Source: JADJSS01 sp964490845
GTDB taxonomy: Bacteria > Bacteroidota > Bacteroidia > Chitinophagales > JADIYW01
NCBI GenBank assembly: GCA_964490845.1
Contig: CAZBED010000010.1
Location: 32,379 to 96,378 of the forward strand
Direction of reading: 5' to 3'
Length of the DNA: 64,000 nt
Positions 7,469 to 16,739 of the stretch are shown here, one piece after another (positions within the stretch are counted from its first letter, which is position 1; each line of letters starts with the position of its first letter). The notes under the pieces are model-generated. The model worked only from the letters and a program-made list of their open reading frames with translations, was not told the origin of the DNA and searched no databases. Both the position numbers and the translations under genes were made by a program.

Positions 7469-9219
7469 TCCGTGGCATTCGGGTTTAGCAGCCTTTCCGT
7501 TTCTTGTTTCAGCTTAGCTTCCGCCAGGGCAGAGTCCGCTTTCTTTTTCTTAATGATGGACAGGGAGTCTGCTACTGCGCGTTCGCGCAGTTCTTCTTTC
7601 GTAAAAACATGCGGTTTCTTTCCATAAAAAATGAAATTAATCATTTGTTTGTCGCGGTTATATACATCCGCGTAAAACCTGATTTCTCCTTTGAAATCCG
7701 CTTCCGCCGTGAAATACCGGAAATAAACCGGCACGGGTTTCTTCAGCCTTAATACCTGCGTTTCAATCTTTCTGTCTTTGATGGCTTTTAAGGTGTCAAA
7801 CGTCATCGTAAAAGTATCCATGGCCATGAGGTTATATGCCACCTCCAGCGCATCCTGACAGCGCACACAGCCATGGCTTCCTGCTCGCACATCGGCACTG
7901 AACAAACTTTTGGCCGGCGTATCGTGCATGTAAACGGAGTATTTATTCGGGAATAATAATTTTACGGCGCCGAGGGCATTATTCGGCCCTGGTGGCTGCA
8001 CCACACTGGTATAATTGCCGTTTCGTTTAACAATAAACCCGCGGAAGCTTTTCATTTCGTGTTTTACAATACTTTGCGGTACAGTCCAGGTCGGCCAGAG
8101 TATAATCTGGTTAACAGCGCTCTCCAGTATGGGTGTTTCGTTTTTGATGTTTGATTTTCCAATAACTACCCGTTTCTCTAAGCGCAACGTATCCGCTTCG
8201 ATGATTTTTAATTTATATGCAGGAAGGTTGACCCATACATAACGTTCAGGCAGCGTCTTGATATGCTCTTTCCGCCAGCGGTCTGCGTTAATGGCCAGCA
8301 ACTGAAATTTTTTGGCGTTATCTCTTTCCAGGGCTTTTATGGTATTTGTGCCTATCACACCGTCATTATTCAGGTTGTTATCTTTCTGAAATCGTTTTAT
8401 GGCAAAAAGGTAAGCGGAGTCATTATCTTTTAATGAATCTATCAGATAATGATGATAGACCAATGCCATTCGCGCATCACTGATGGCACCCAAAGAATCC
8501 TGTTTGGAGTTGCGGATATGTATAGGGTTGGAAGAGATATTGTTTTTAGCCACAAAATTCCTCAATGCCGACATATAGCGGTTGTACATGGGATTATTGG
8601 GCTCCAGAGAGGCGATGACATGAGCGATAGAATCGGTAGCGGTCTTTTGCAGCAGGGCGATATAGTCGTCTTTGTGTTTAAAAAAGTTACTGGTGATGCC
8701 AACGGCGGTGTCCGTAAACATACCATCGTCGATGTGAAGCGCTATCTGCAGAAATGAACGTGTCAGCCCAACTTCTATCTGTTTGGATAAGCTGAAATCG
8801 ATGCCTGGCTGAATCAGTGCAATGGAGTCAGAAAGTTTCCGTAGTTTTTCGTATCCGTATAATTCTTTGTTCAGCCCAAGAAACTCGGCGGTGCTGACTA
8901 CATGCAGCATTTCCTTCCCTTTGGAGGATAAGCCTTCCTTATTTACCCATAGGGGATTAAAATCATGCTGCTCATAGATGGTTTTTACCAGCTCCTGCCA
9001 TTCCAGGTATTGGGTGTTATTTTTGTCCGCAGTGGGAAACGAACCGATGTACTCGTTTAGTACAATGGCCATGTCTTTCTGAAACTCCATTTCATCTTTG
9101 GGTATCAGCACCTTGCTTTGTATAGTTTCTGCTTTCGAGCTGTTGTTTTTGCAGGAAACAGCAATAATGGCTGACAGACCAACGCAAAGCAGCAGCGATA
9201 TGGGAAAAGGGCGTAACAT
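7420..9219 (-). CDS. L,D-transpeptidase family lipoprotein (YcbB/LdtD-like)
   Basis: Large L,D-transpeptidase acting on peptidoglycan stem peptides. The order is lipoprotein signal, a helical scaffold domain, a PG_binding_1 repeat (AIKRFQKDNNLNNDGVIGTNTIKAL) and the YkuD catalytic domain with YMHDTPAKSLF and RAGSHGCVRCQDALEVA, whose first Cys is the nucleophile. An upstream in-frame ATG at 9255 would add 12 residues. The ATG at 9219 was chosen because MLRPFPISLLLCVGLSAIIA VSC then forms a normal lipoprotein signal with Cys23, although the AT-rich bases before 9255 also suit a start. No second enzyme of this size lies nearby; its convergent neighbour is the smaller YkuD_2 protein. Confidence 0.87.
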   Translation of the reverse strand: MLRPFPISLLLCVGLSAIIAVSCKNNSSKAETIQSKVLIPKDEMEFQKDMAIVLNEYIGSFPTADKNNTQYLEWQELVKTIYEQHDFNPLWVNKEGLSSKGKEMLHVVSTAEFLGLNKELYGYEKLRKLSDSIALIQPGIDFSLSKQIEVGLTRSFLQIALHIDDGMFTDTAVGITSNFFKHKDDYIALLQKTATDSIAHVIASLEPNNPMYNRYMSALRNFVAKNNISSNPIHIRNSKQDSLGAISDARMALVYHHYLIDSLKDNDSAYLFAIKRFQKDNNLNNDGVIGTNTIKALERDNAKKFQLLAINADRWRKEHIKTLPERYVWVNLPAYKLKIIEADTLRLEKRVVIGKSNIKNETPILESAVNQIILWPTWTVPQSIVKHEMKSFRGFIVKRNGNYTSVVQPPGPNNALGAVKLLFPNKYSVYMHDTPAKSLFSADVRAGSHGCVRCQDALEVAYNLMAMDTFTMTFDTLKAIKDRKIETQVLRLKKPVPVYFRYFTAEADFKGEIRFYADVYNRDKQMINFIFYGKKPHVFTKEELRERAVADSLSIIKKKKADSALAEAKLKQETERLLNPNATDYSVKPDTTSARHDSL

Positions 9220-9338
9220 TCGTATCCGGCCGGATTGATACAACAAATTAGTCATTTAAAATATAACTTGTACCAATCCGTTCAAAAAGCGTGCCTTTTG
9301 GTAATATTAAATTAAAAAGATGAGTGCAGGCAATTGTA

Positions 9339-9346
9339 TATTTTTG
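9339..9346 (+). promoter_or_regulatory. -7 element TATTTTTG upstream of asd
   Basis: An exact match to the Bacteroidota -7 consensus TAnnTTTG lies 32 bases before the asd ATG. No convincing TTG element is seen at the proper distance upstream, so only the -7 half is called. Confidence 0.4.
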
Positions 9347-9378
9347 TATGACATTGTTCACCAATAGAATATAAATAC

Positions 9379-10374
9379 ATGAAAGTAGCAGTAGTAGGTT
9401 CCACCGGGTTAGTTGGTGGCGAAATGTTGAAAGTGCTGACAGAGCGCCAATTCCCTGTCACCGAACTAATCCCTGTAGCCTCTGAACGTTCAGCAGGCAA
9501 GAAACTGACGTTTCAGGGTAAGGAATATATAGTAGTAACGCCACAAACGGCGATTGAAATGAAACCGGATCTGGCCTTATTTTCTGCCGGTGGTTCTACA
9601 TCGCTGGAGTGGGCGCCGAAATTTGCGGAAGCCGGTATTACGGTAGTGGACAATTCTTCCGCGTGGCGGATGGATCCGACCAAGAAACTGGTGGTGCCCG
9701 AAATCAATGCGGATGCGCTGACCAAAGACGATAAGATTATCGCCAATCCCAACTGTTCTACCATACAGATGGTGGTCGTATTGAATCCATTGCATCAAAA
9801 ATACAAGATCAAACGCGTTGTAGTTTCTACCTACCAATCTGTTACGGGTACCGGTAAAAAAGCGGTAGACCAGCTGATGAACGAGCGCGCGAATGGCTAC
9901 TCCGACGAAATGGCGTACAAATACAAAATCGATTTGAACGTAATTCCACAGATTGATGTATTTCTCGACAACGGCTACACCAAAGAAGAGATGAAGATGG
10001 TAAAAGAAACATGCAAGATCCTGCGCGATGACAACATCAAAGTGACAGCTACCACTATCCGCATTCCGGTAATGGGCGGCCACAGCGAAAGTGTAAACAT
10101 CGAATTTGAAAATGAGTTCGAGCTGTCTGAAGTGTTCGAAATTCTTAGTAGAGCGGAAGGTGTTGTAGTTGTCGACGATCCGGCGAATCAGAAATACCCG
10201 ATGCCGATGGATGCCCACGGCAAAGACGAAGTATTTGTGGGCCGTATCCGTCGAGACGAAACGCAACAGAAGACGCTGAACCTGTGGATAGTGGCCGACA
10301 ACCTCCGCAAAGGCGCTGCTACCAACGCGGTTCAGATTGGCGAATATCTACTGCAACACGGACTGATAGGATAA
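9379..10374 (+). CDS. asd: Aspartate-semialdehyde dehydrogenase
   Basis: Reduces aspartyl phosphate to aspartate semialdehyde, the branch point to lysine/diaminopimelate, threonine and methionine. The NADP-binding loop is VAVVGSTGLVGGEML at residues 3-17, the catalytic Cys is C126 in IANPNCSTIQMV, and the general base His is H235 in RIPVMGGHSESV. SAGGSTS and VDNSSAWRMD complete the family pattern. At 331 residues the length is normal. It is a single-gene unit with its own -7 element upstream and a strong hairpin terminator downstream. Its product supplies diaminopimelate for the peptidoglycan used by the neighbouring transpeptidases, although no operon links them. Confidence 0.96.
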   Translation: MKVAVVGSTGLVGGEMLKVLTERQFPVTELIPVASERSAGKKLTFQGKEYIVVTPQTAIEMKPDLALFSAGGSTSLEWAPKFAEAGITVVDNSSAWRMDPTKKLVVPEINADALTKDDKIIANPNCSTIQMVVVLNPLHQKYKIKRVVVSTYQSVTGTGKKAVDQLMNERANGYSDEMAYKYKIDLNVIPQIDVFLDNGYTKEEMKMVKETCKILRDDNIKVTATTIRIPVMGGHSESVNIEFENEFELSEVFEILSRAEGVVVVDDPANQKYPMPMDAHGKDEVFVGRIRRDETQQKTLNLWIVADNLRKGAATNAVQIGEYLLQHGLIG

Positions 10375-10390
10375 TTTCGAAGATATGAAA

Positions 10391-10426
10391 AATACAAGAA
10401 GCCCGCAATTGCGGGCTTCTTGTATT
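10391..10426. terminator. Bidirectional hairpin terminator between asd and the caspase genes
   Basis: A perfect 36-base palindrome: 16-bp arms AATACAAGAAGCCCGC and its complement around AATT. It lies between convergent genes and has A/T-rich flanks on both sides, so it can stop transcription from either strand. Confidence 0.8.
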
Positions 10427-10443
10427 TAATTAACCATTAACCA

Positions 10444-12513
10444 TTATTTTTTTGCCCAGCCGTTCATCCATACACCTCGCTTGCTTGCCGTATAGGTAAG
10501 CCATTCATACAGCTTGTCGGCTATTTCAGAGCCTGTTCTGTATTGCCCCCCCGAAAAGGATAAATAAGGCACCATTGGCTTGTGCATGCCGCTTGTCCGT
10601 GCCGCTCCTACCGTTTCTTTGCTGAAAGCCAGCACCAGATTCAAATCCTTGGGTAGAATTATGGTGGGCTCCCGCAACAGGAAGGGTTCATATGCCGAAG
10701 CTGTTTCGGGTGGATCCGTAAATTCTTTATCTTTCCGGATAGTTTCGGTGTAGGCACAGTAAAAGGAAACATCTGCCTGCGCAGGATCGTCTACAAGTTG
10801 CAGGTTCTGGTCTTTACTGCATAAGGCAGCCAGCGCTGTGCTGACCTCAGACGGTATTGGCAGATAGATAAAATACGCACGGTTCTGATTCACCGACTGC
10901 AGGGTATTGGCCGTAAGCGTTTTCAGTTCAGAAGATTCGTGCGTATTTCCATCTACAAAAGTGATTTTGTCGGCAGTGACATAGAGTTTAGAAATGCTGG
11001 ATGTCTTTTCATATGGTATGCACTTTCCTATGCCGTCATATCCTGTTCTTGAGGAAAGCAGTGATTTGAGCGTGCCACTGACAAACTGTGCCAGCCGGCT
11101 GAACGGAAAATTATCCTTTGGCAGATATACTTTCAGCAAAGGAGCTGATTTTGTATACCAGCTGATGACTTTAAACGTATGGCCGACCAACGTCGCGCTG
11201 TTGGAAACAGTGGCAATGGCATTATTTTCACCGCTCAACGAAAGCACTTCAGCCTTCACCGCCGGGTTGGAAATATCCTGTACAATGTTCCCGGCGCATA
11301 GTCCTGAAAGCAGGCCTTTATCTAAGGTAATAGTACCATTCTCTGCGCTGCTGATACAGGTTGTCAGCAGCGTACTTTTGATGGTTGCCGGTGTTGCGCT
11401 CAATAGATTTTTGTTTTTGCGTTCGGGTGCGCAACGAAGTGTGGGTGTTTGCAGATAATTGCGTTTTTTCAGTTCTTCCTTTATTCTGTCGAATGCCTGC
11501 AATGCCGTCATGGTTGCGGGATATTTTTTGTACACTTCCAGTAACGCCTTAGTAAAGACGCCATGTTTATTACCCGTTTCATCATTTTTCTCCTGTGCTT
11601 TCTGGTCGTCGTTGGTGGCCGACATAAACAAAAAATTAGAATTGACCCGTACTGCCGGTGAACCTGGCATAGGAATCACGCCATCCAGCAGTTTTGCTGA
11701 AACCGCAGCGCCATTGTCTTTTTTCACGGCAGCTATAGCCTTTTCTTCGGCAGCACTCGGAACATAGGTCTCTTCCACGTTCTTTTCCAGTATACTGACA
11801 TGCCACCCATTCAGTTCCCGGACATCTGTGCCTTGAGTAACCACGCTATCAGCTAATGGTTCTATTTCCAGTGTGGCAAAATTTTCCGGTGTTTCTTCTT
11901 TGCCCTTGAATATGGATATTTTTGGTCCTTCTCCTGTGGGTGCCATTTTCCGGTAATAGGTGATGCCATCTTTCTTAATTTCTACGGTCTTGGTACCCCA
12001 GCTGTGACAACAGTCAAAAATGGAAGTGAGCGTTACTTTCTTGTCGACAAATTTGTTGTATATAGCGGCTAATTGCAGACTCAGGATATAGCCGTTCTTT
12101 TGGTAAAGAACATCGCAGGGCGCGATGGCCTCGTCGGTGTTATAGCCTGTATTGTCGGGCATTTGAAGGCCATGTCCGGAGTAATACAAAAATGCCTGAT
12201 CGCCCGGCTTGCTATCGGCTAACAGTTTATCGAGTGATGCCAAGATTTGTTTCTTGGTGGCTTGTTCGCTATACAGCTCGCTGATATTTCCTGCTTTGTA
12301 ACCAAATCTGGAGATAATCAATTCCTTGATGGATTTTGCGTCATTAACACAACCCTTTAATGAATTTTTCGGGTCGCGCAGGATTTGCCGTATAATAGTG
12401 TCGCGGTAAAAATAATCGTTGATGCCAATAATCAAAGCCCTCTTGTTTTGTGAATAACTCGTTACAAACAAAAAGAGCTGAAGGAAAAGTAATAAGTAAA
12501 CAAGGTTTTTCAT
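10444..12513 (-). CDS. Exported caspase family (C14) protease, second of a tandem pair
   Basis: Cysteine peptidase of the caspase/metacaspase fold. A signal peptide (MKNLVYLLLFLQLFLFVTSYS) is followed directly by the p20-like core: KRALIIGINDY, GCVNDAKSIKELI, then catalytic His114 in FLYYSGHGLQM and Cys169 in SIFDCCHSWG. Beyond residue 330 the protein has a long region not recognised, ending with RGVWMNGWAKK. The start at 12513 was preferred over 12546 because it gives a clean signal peptide and falls 13 bases after the upstream paralogue's stop. No T9SS domain or lipobox is seen, so the product is probably periplasmic or secreted. Substrate and activating signal are unknown. Confidence 0.83.
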   Translation of the reverse strand: MKNLVYLLLFLQLFLFVTSYSQNKRALIIGINDYFYRDTIIRQILRDPKNSLKGCVNDAKSIKELIISRFGYKAGNISELYSEQATKKQILASLDKLLADSKPGDQAFLYYSGHGLQMPDNTGYNTDEAIAPCDVLYQKNGYILSLQLAAIYNKFVDKKVTLTSIFDCCHSWGTKTVEIKKDGITYYRKMAPTGEGPKISIFKGKEETPENFATLEIEPLADSVVTQGTDVRELNGWHVSILEKNVEETYVPSAAEEKAIAAVKKDNGAAVSAKLLDGVIPMPGSPAVRVNSNFLFMSATNDDQKAQEKNDETGNKHGVFTKALLEVYKKYPATMTALQAFDRIKEELKKRNYLQTPTLRCAPERKNKNLLSATPATIKSTLLTTCISSAENGTITLDKGLLSGLCAGNIVQDISNPAVKAEVLSLSGENNAIATVSNSATLVGHTFKVISWYTKSAPLLKVYLPKDNFPFSRLAQFVSGTLKSLLSSRTGYDGIGKCIPYEKTSSISKLYVTADKITFVDGNTHESSELKTLTANTLQSVNQNRAYFIYLPIPSEVSTALAALCSKDQNLQLVDDPAQADVSFYCAYTETIRKDKEFTDPPETASAYEPFLLREPTIILPKDLNLVLAFSKETVGAARTSGMHKPMVPYLSFSGGQYRTGSEIADKLYEWLTYTASKRGVWMNGWAKK

Positions 12514-12526
12514 AGCTGACGATTTT

Positions 12527-14689
12527 TTATTTCTTTGGCCAGTCATTCATCCAGACTCCTTTCTGAACGGAGCGTACCACCAGCCAGTGATATATTTTTT
12601 CTGCCAATGACTGTACATCCTGAATGGGGTTTTTTAGAATGAGAAAAGGGGGCTGTGCAGCATGCCATCGTTGGTTGATGTTGTTATTCACCGTTTCATC
12701 GGTGAGCGCCAGCAGGATATTGATATCAGGCTCCTCCTGCTCACTGATGAGCGGTGACAGACCGGTACGGTAATAAGGAGAACGGCTGTCCATCTTTTTG
12801 GTGCCGGGCAGGTAATCTTTGTCTTTGTTGATGTTCCGGCTGTAAAAACAACTGATGGAGATATCCGCTTTTTCCGGGTCGCGTACCAATTCAATATTCT
12901 GATTTTTAAGACATAACGATTCTGTTGCTTTCGCAAGTTCTTCCGGCACGGGCAGGTAGACAATATACGGCTGATTCTGATTTACTTTTTGCAGGGTGCT
13001 TTTGCTTAAGTCGGGTAACAATGCATTAGAATTGGCCTCTAATCCGATGTAGGAAATTTGTTTATCTTTCACATAAACTTTGGAGCAGGAAAAATTCTCT
13101 TCAAACGGAACATAATAACCATAGCCTTTATAAATGCCGTTCATATCCTGTTCTTTAATGAGTGGTTTAATTTGGTTTTGCACCAGGGTATTCAGTTGAA
13201 CAGCCGAATAATGGTCATGAGGAATATATACCTTTATCAACGGGGTGGTTTTAGTATACCAGCTGCTCACCTTAAATGTATGTCCTTTCATGCTGCCGAT
13301 TCCTCTTTTGAGTATGGCGATACAAGCGTTATCTCCTTTTAATTGCGTGATTTCCGCTTCAATTTCCGGATATGACATATCATTCAGTATATTTCCAACA
13401 GACAAACCGGCCAGTGCGCCTTTATCAAGGGTAATTGTTTTTCCGGAGGATTGTATGCATTTGGTTAACACCCAATCGGATACGGTCGCCGGCGGAATGT
13501 TCATAAGGTTTTTTTTCAGCCTCAGCGGGTCGCACTTAAGGGTAGGCGTCTGTCCGTAAAATCGTTTTTTTAATTCAGCAGATATTTTTTCAAATAATTG
13601 TTCAGCGGACAGGTTGGCGGTGTTTCGCTTAAAGGTCTCAATCAGTGCTTTTGTAAAGACACCATGCCGATTCCCTTGCTCGTCTGGTTTTTCCACCGCT
13701 TTCTGTACATCATTAGTTGCGGATAAAAACAGGTAATTCGATTGCAGCCTTCGGGAAGGAGCGGTGGCACCTGCAAAAACATCACCTAACAGATTACCCT
13801 GGATCTTAAATTCTCTTTCGTTTTCCTGCGAAACATCGGCAGGAATGAAACGTCCGGAAGTGCTGTCTTTTTTGTACAATGTCGGTATCGTATCATTGGA
13901 AAAAATATTAAAGGTAAGAAAAGAGAACAGGCTGTACGAGGAGTCCGTTTTGTCAAACAGGTAGAGTGAATCGGAGGTGAAAGCAGCCGTACTCATGAAT
14001 TCTCGATAATCCAGCCCCTTGGTTTCTCTTTCTGAAGATATGCCGGAGGAGCCTGCTACAAATTTTTCATTTGCATCTGCCGAAAAATTTTCCTCTATGC
14101 CGGGGGTGTTGGCAGAAATGGTAATGACAAAATCTGTCTGTGGTTGGTTTTTTCCTATCATGGTATGAGTACCCCAGCTGTAACAACAGTCAAAAACCGT
14201 AGTCAGTATCACTCTTTTATCTACAAATTTATTAAAGATGGCAGCTAACTGAAGTGTTTTGATAAATCCGTTGTTGTTATGCAAAGCGTCAGATGGCACT
14301 ATGGCTTCATCGGTAGATTTGGTCACCACATTTTTGAGTTGTATGCCATGCCCGGAATAATAAAAGAACACCTGATCACCTGCCTTGCTGGATTCGAGCA
14401 GTTGTTCGAGTGCATCCAGTATATTTTGTTTGCCTGCCTGCTTGTTGTATAATTCTTTAATATACGGTTCTTTAAACCTGAATCGCGAACGGATTAGTTC
14501 TTTGATGGATTTGGCATCGTTTACACAGCCATGCAGAGAGTTACGGACATCAGGAACGATGGATGTAGTGGCTCCGTCAAAGGTATAGTAATCATTGATA
14601 CCTATAATCAAGGCTCTTTTTGTTTGTGTGTAACCAGCCTGATATAAACAGAACAAGGCCAAACCCCATAAAAAATACCTTCGTAGCAT
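12527..14689 (-). CDS. Exported caspase family (C14) protease, first of a tandem pair
   Basis: Paralogue of the following gene with the same layout: signal peptide (MLRRYFLWGLALFCLYQAGYT), KRALIIGINDYY, catalytic His114 in FFYYSGHGIQL and Cys169 in TVFDCCYSWG, a shared middle (LFLSATNDVQKA, HGVFTKALIETF) and a shared C-terminal tail KGVWMNDWPKK. The residue after the catalytic Cys is Tyr here and His in the partner, and this copy has a longer segment after the core (residues about 180-300). Thirteen bases separate the two genes, so they form one operon. The promoter must lie in the 67 bases shared with the divergent TPR gene. Confidence 0.83.
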   Translation of the reverse strand: MLRRYFLWGLALFCLYQAGYTQTKRALIIGINDYYTFDGATTSIVPDVRNSLHGCVNDAKSIKELIRSRFRFKEPYIKELYNKQAGKQNILDALEQLLESSKAGDQVFFYYSGHGIQLKNVVTKSTDEAIVPSDALHNNNGFIKTLQLAAIFNKFVDKRVILTTVFDCCYSWGTHTMIGKNQPQTDFVITISANTPGIEENFSADANEKFVAGSSGISSERETKGLDYREFMSTAAFTSDSLYLFDKTDSSYSLFSFLTFNIFSNDTIPTLYKKDSTSGRFIPADVSQENEREFKIQGNLLGDVFAGATAPSRRLQSNYLFLSATNDVQKAVEKPDEQGNRHGVFTKALIETFKRNTANLSAEQLFEKISAELKKRFYGQTPTLKCDPLRLKKNLMNIPPATVSDWVLTKCIQSSGKTITLDKGALAGLSVGNILNDMSYPEIEAEITQLKGDNACIAILKRGIGSMKGHTFKVSSWYTKTTPLIKVYIPHDHYSAVQLNTLVQNQIKPLIKEQDMNGIYKGYGYYVPFEENFSCSKVYVKDKQISYIGLEANSNALLPDLSKSTLQKVNQNQPYIVYLPVPEELAKATESLCLKNQNIELVRDPEKADISISCFYSRNINKDKDYLPGTKKMDSRSPYYRTGLSPLISEQEEPDINILLALTDETVNNNINQRWHAAQPPFLILKNPIQDVQSLAEKIYHWLVVRSVQKGVWMNDWPKK

Positions 14690-14756
14690 AGTTAAATATA
14701 AAGAAATCTACTGATATTTAACCGTATATAAGTTTAGTACAAATACCGAAAAGCTT

Positions 14757-16121
14757 ATGAAAAACAGAATAGTATTCATTGGCCTGTTGCTGATGCAAAC
14801 CATCGCACAGGCACAGCAGAGCACCATAGACAGTTTGAAGACAGTGCTGAAAACAGAAAAAACGGATTCTGTCCGGGCTGATATTTTGTGTCAGTTAGGC
14901 CAGGAGTACGAGCAGTTTCGCCCGGATACAGCGATGCTCTATGCGCAGCAGGCCTACAAGATTTCCTCCAGAATACACTACGCAGATGGCATCTCCAGAG
15001 CCGCCAACGGGATAGGAAATGTATACAGGTTAATAGGCAACTACCCGAAAGCGCTGGAGTATTTCATCCAAAAACTGAAGATAGAAGAAAAGAGAAACAA
15101 TCCGAACAAGCTTGCAGTTGTCCTTATGAATATCGCAGGAGTTTACCACATGGAGCAGGAAGAAGAAAAGGCGCTGGAATATCAGATGAAAGCAGATTCC
15201 ATTATTGATGTCGCAAAGATTGATTATCTTAAAATCTACAGCCTTTTGAACCTCGGGGATATGTACGAAAAATCAGGAAAATTGCAGGCAGCGCTGCTGT
15301 CAACAGAAAAAGCGTATATGCTGGCAGTGAAAGAAAAAGATGTTAGCCTGACAGGCAGCATTCTCAATAACCTTGGGAATATCTATGCAAAACTAGGTGA
15401 TACATTGCGTGCTGTTAAACAATATCAATCGGCGTTGCCTTATCTGGAACAGACGCAAAACGAAGATGTCATGGCAGAAACCACACTGGGGTTGGCAAAA
15501 CAATTCCAGATGATGTCTCTCAGCGATTCGGCAGCTTATTATGGGGTCAAATCCTATGAGATATGCAGGAAGAACGGCTTCTTAAGCAGGCAGCTGTCGG
15601 CGAGTATATTTTTAAAAGATTACTATAAGGAAAAAAGGGATGTCAATAACGCGTTTGCTTATCAGGAAGAAATCCTGACATTGAAAGACTCTATCTTCAG
15701 CAAGGAAAGAATAGCCAAAGCGCAGGCGATATCTCTGGAAGAAGACCTTCGGCAGAAAGAAATGGCTGAGAAGAAACTGGAAGAAGAACATGAAAGAAAA
15801 GTAAAACTGCAGTACCTGACGATTGGTATCTTGTTGCCCATTTTGTTTTTTCTGACGCTTTACCTGAGCAATAAAAAGATCAAACCGAAAATCATTGAGT
15901 TCCTGGGCGTGGTTTCTTTGCTGCTGTCTTTTGAGTACATCATGCTTCTGTTACATCCCGTCATTGTAACGGTTACCAACCATGAGCCCGTTTATCAGCT
16001 CTTGATTTTTGCACTTATTGCTTCCGTCTTAACCCCTGCCCACCACCGGATTGAAAAATGGTTACTCAAGAAACTAACGCTGAAAGAGAGAATATCAGTT
16101 ATCAATTTCAGAATTCAGTAA
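14757..16121 (+). CDS. TPR-repeat membrane protein
   Basis: A signal peptide (residues 1-19) leads into about six tetratricopeptide repeats, seen in phrases such as ANGIGNVYRLIGNYPKALEYF, LNNLGNIYAKLGDTLRAVKQY and LLNLGDMYEKSGKLQAAL. A charged coiled coil follows (residues about 310-350, EEDLRQKEMAEKKLEEEHERK), then three hydrophobic segments (about 353-370, 380-400, 410-428) and a basic tail. The plan copies Bacteroidota TPR-linked sensor kinases or regulators but stops before any kinase or DNA-binding domain. It may pass a signal across the inner membrane or simply scaffold partners. It is divergent from the caspase operon with a 67-base shared control region. Confidence 0.75.
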   Translation: MKNRIVFIGLLLMQTIAQAQQSTIDSLKTVLKTEKTDSVRADILCQLGQEYEQFRPDTAMLYAQQAYKISSRIHYADGISRAANGIGNVYRLIGNYPKALEYFIQKLKIEEKRNNPNKLAVVLMNIAGVYHMEQEEEKALEYQMKADSIIDVAKIDYLKIYSLLNLGDMYEKSGKLQAALLSTEKAYMLAVKEKDVSLTGSILNNLGNIYAKLGDTLRAVKQYQSALPYLEQTQNEDVMAETTLGLAKQFQMMSLSDSAAYYGVKSYEICRKNGFLSRQLSASIFLKDYYKEKRDVNNAFAYQEEILTLKDSIFSKERIAKAQAISLEEDLRQKEMAEKKLEEEHERKVKLQYLTIGILLPILFFLTLYLSNKKIKPKIIEFLGVVSLLLSFEYIMLLLHPVIVTVTNHEPVYQLLIFALIASVLTPAHHRIEKWLLKKLTLKERISVINFRIQ

Positions 16122-16129
16122 TACTAATA

Positions 16130-16157
16130 AAAAAACCTTCCGTGAGGAAGGTTTTTT
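16130..16157. terminator. Bidirectional terminator, 12-bp stem
   Basis: AAAAAACCTTCC, loop GTGA, GGAAGGTTTTTT. It follows the TPR gene and also lies 16 bases after the stop of the convergent lipoprotein gene; the A and T runs allow termination on both strands. Confidence 0.85.
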
Positions 16158-16172
16158 ATGAAGAAGTATCTT

Positions 16173-16424
16173 TTATTTTTTGTCCGGAACAGGAACGATT
16201 GTTTTTCCACCCTCTTCTTCGGTTGCTGTTTCAGCCGCTGCGGTTGCGGTAGAGTCACCACCCGGAGTTGCCGCCGCTGGTTCAGTAACAACTTCGGTTG
16301 CTTCAGCAGCTGTATCCGCTGCCGCTTCTTCCACTTTTTGTTTGCAGGATGGCAACAGGAATAAGGAACAAAACAGCATTAGCAAAACGCTTTGCCGTAA
16401 AAATGATTTTTGACTGGTTTTCAT
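16173..16424 (-). CDS. Small Ala/Glu/Thr-rich lipoprotein
   Basis: An 83-residue protein with a clear lipoprotein signal (SVLLMLFCSLFLLPSC, lipid Cys at residue 27), followed by a low-complexity tail made almost only of Ala, Glu, Thr, Val, Gly and Pro and ending in VPVPDKK. No enzyme motif is present. Short acidic lipoproteins of this kind are common in Bacteroidota and have no known role. It is transcribed alone, towards the terminator it shares with the TPR gene. The dense Ala/Glu codons make the opposite strand look open too, but only this strand has a signal peptide. Confidence 0.7.
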   Translation of the reverse strand: MKTSQKSFLRQSVLLMLFCSLFLLPSCKQKVEEAAADTAAEATEVVTEPAAATPGGDSTATAAAETATEEEGGKTIVPVPDKK

Positions 16425-16739
16425 AAAGATTGATTTTAATGGTTAATAAAAATGCAGATGTATTGATATTGCATCTTATCACATCTTGCTAATTTAAATC
16501 TACAACAATTATTTCAAATATTCTTCTACTCTCATTCGCAAACCAATATAAAACAGCAGAAATCATAGTCGGCGTATGGAAATTTTTGATGGTAGGTAAT
16601 AGATTTTGACAGGAACCACCTCTATTTTATTATTGTTTTTTAATGTTTAATATCAACAATTACCATGAGAAAAATCATGGTTTTTATCTGCTGTTAGGCT
16701 CAACTTTGCATAAAGAGGAATAATCTAAAATCCAATATT
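16425..16739. other. 315-base gene-free interval with one hairpin
   Basis: No coding frame with a credible start is seen on either strand. The only structure found is a 7-bp hairpin at 16662-16681 (ACCATGA, loop GAAAAA, TCATGGT) followed by TTTT, which looks like a small terminator on the plus strand although no gene ends nearby. CAACTTTG about 40 bases before the next ATG is one base off the TAnnTTTG element. Confidence 0.5.

Noticed and set aside
9577..10266. Long minus-strand frame inside asd
   Set aside because: Fully covered by the clear asd gene; translation is rich in His/Arg/Val as usual for shadow frames.
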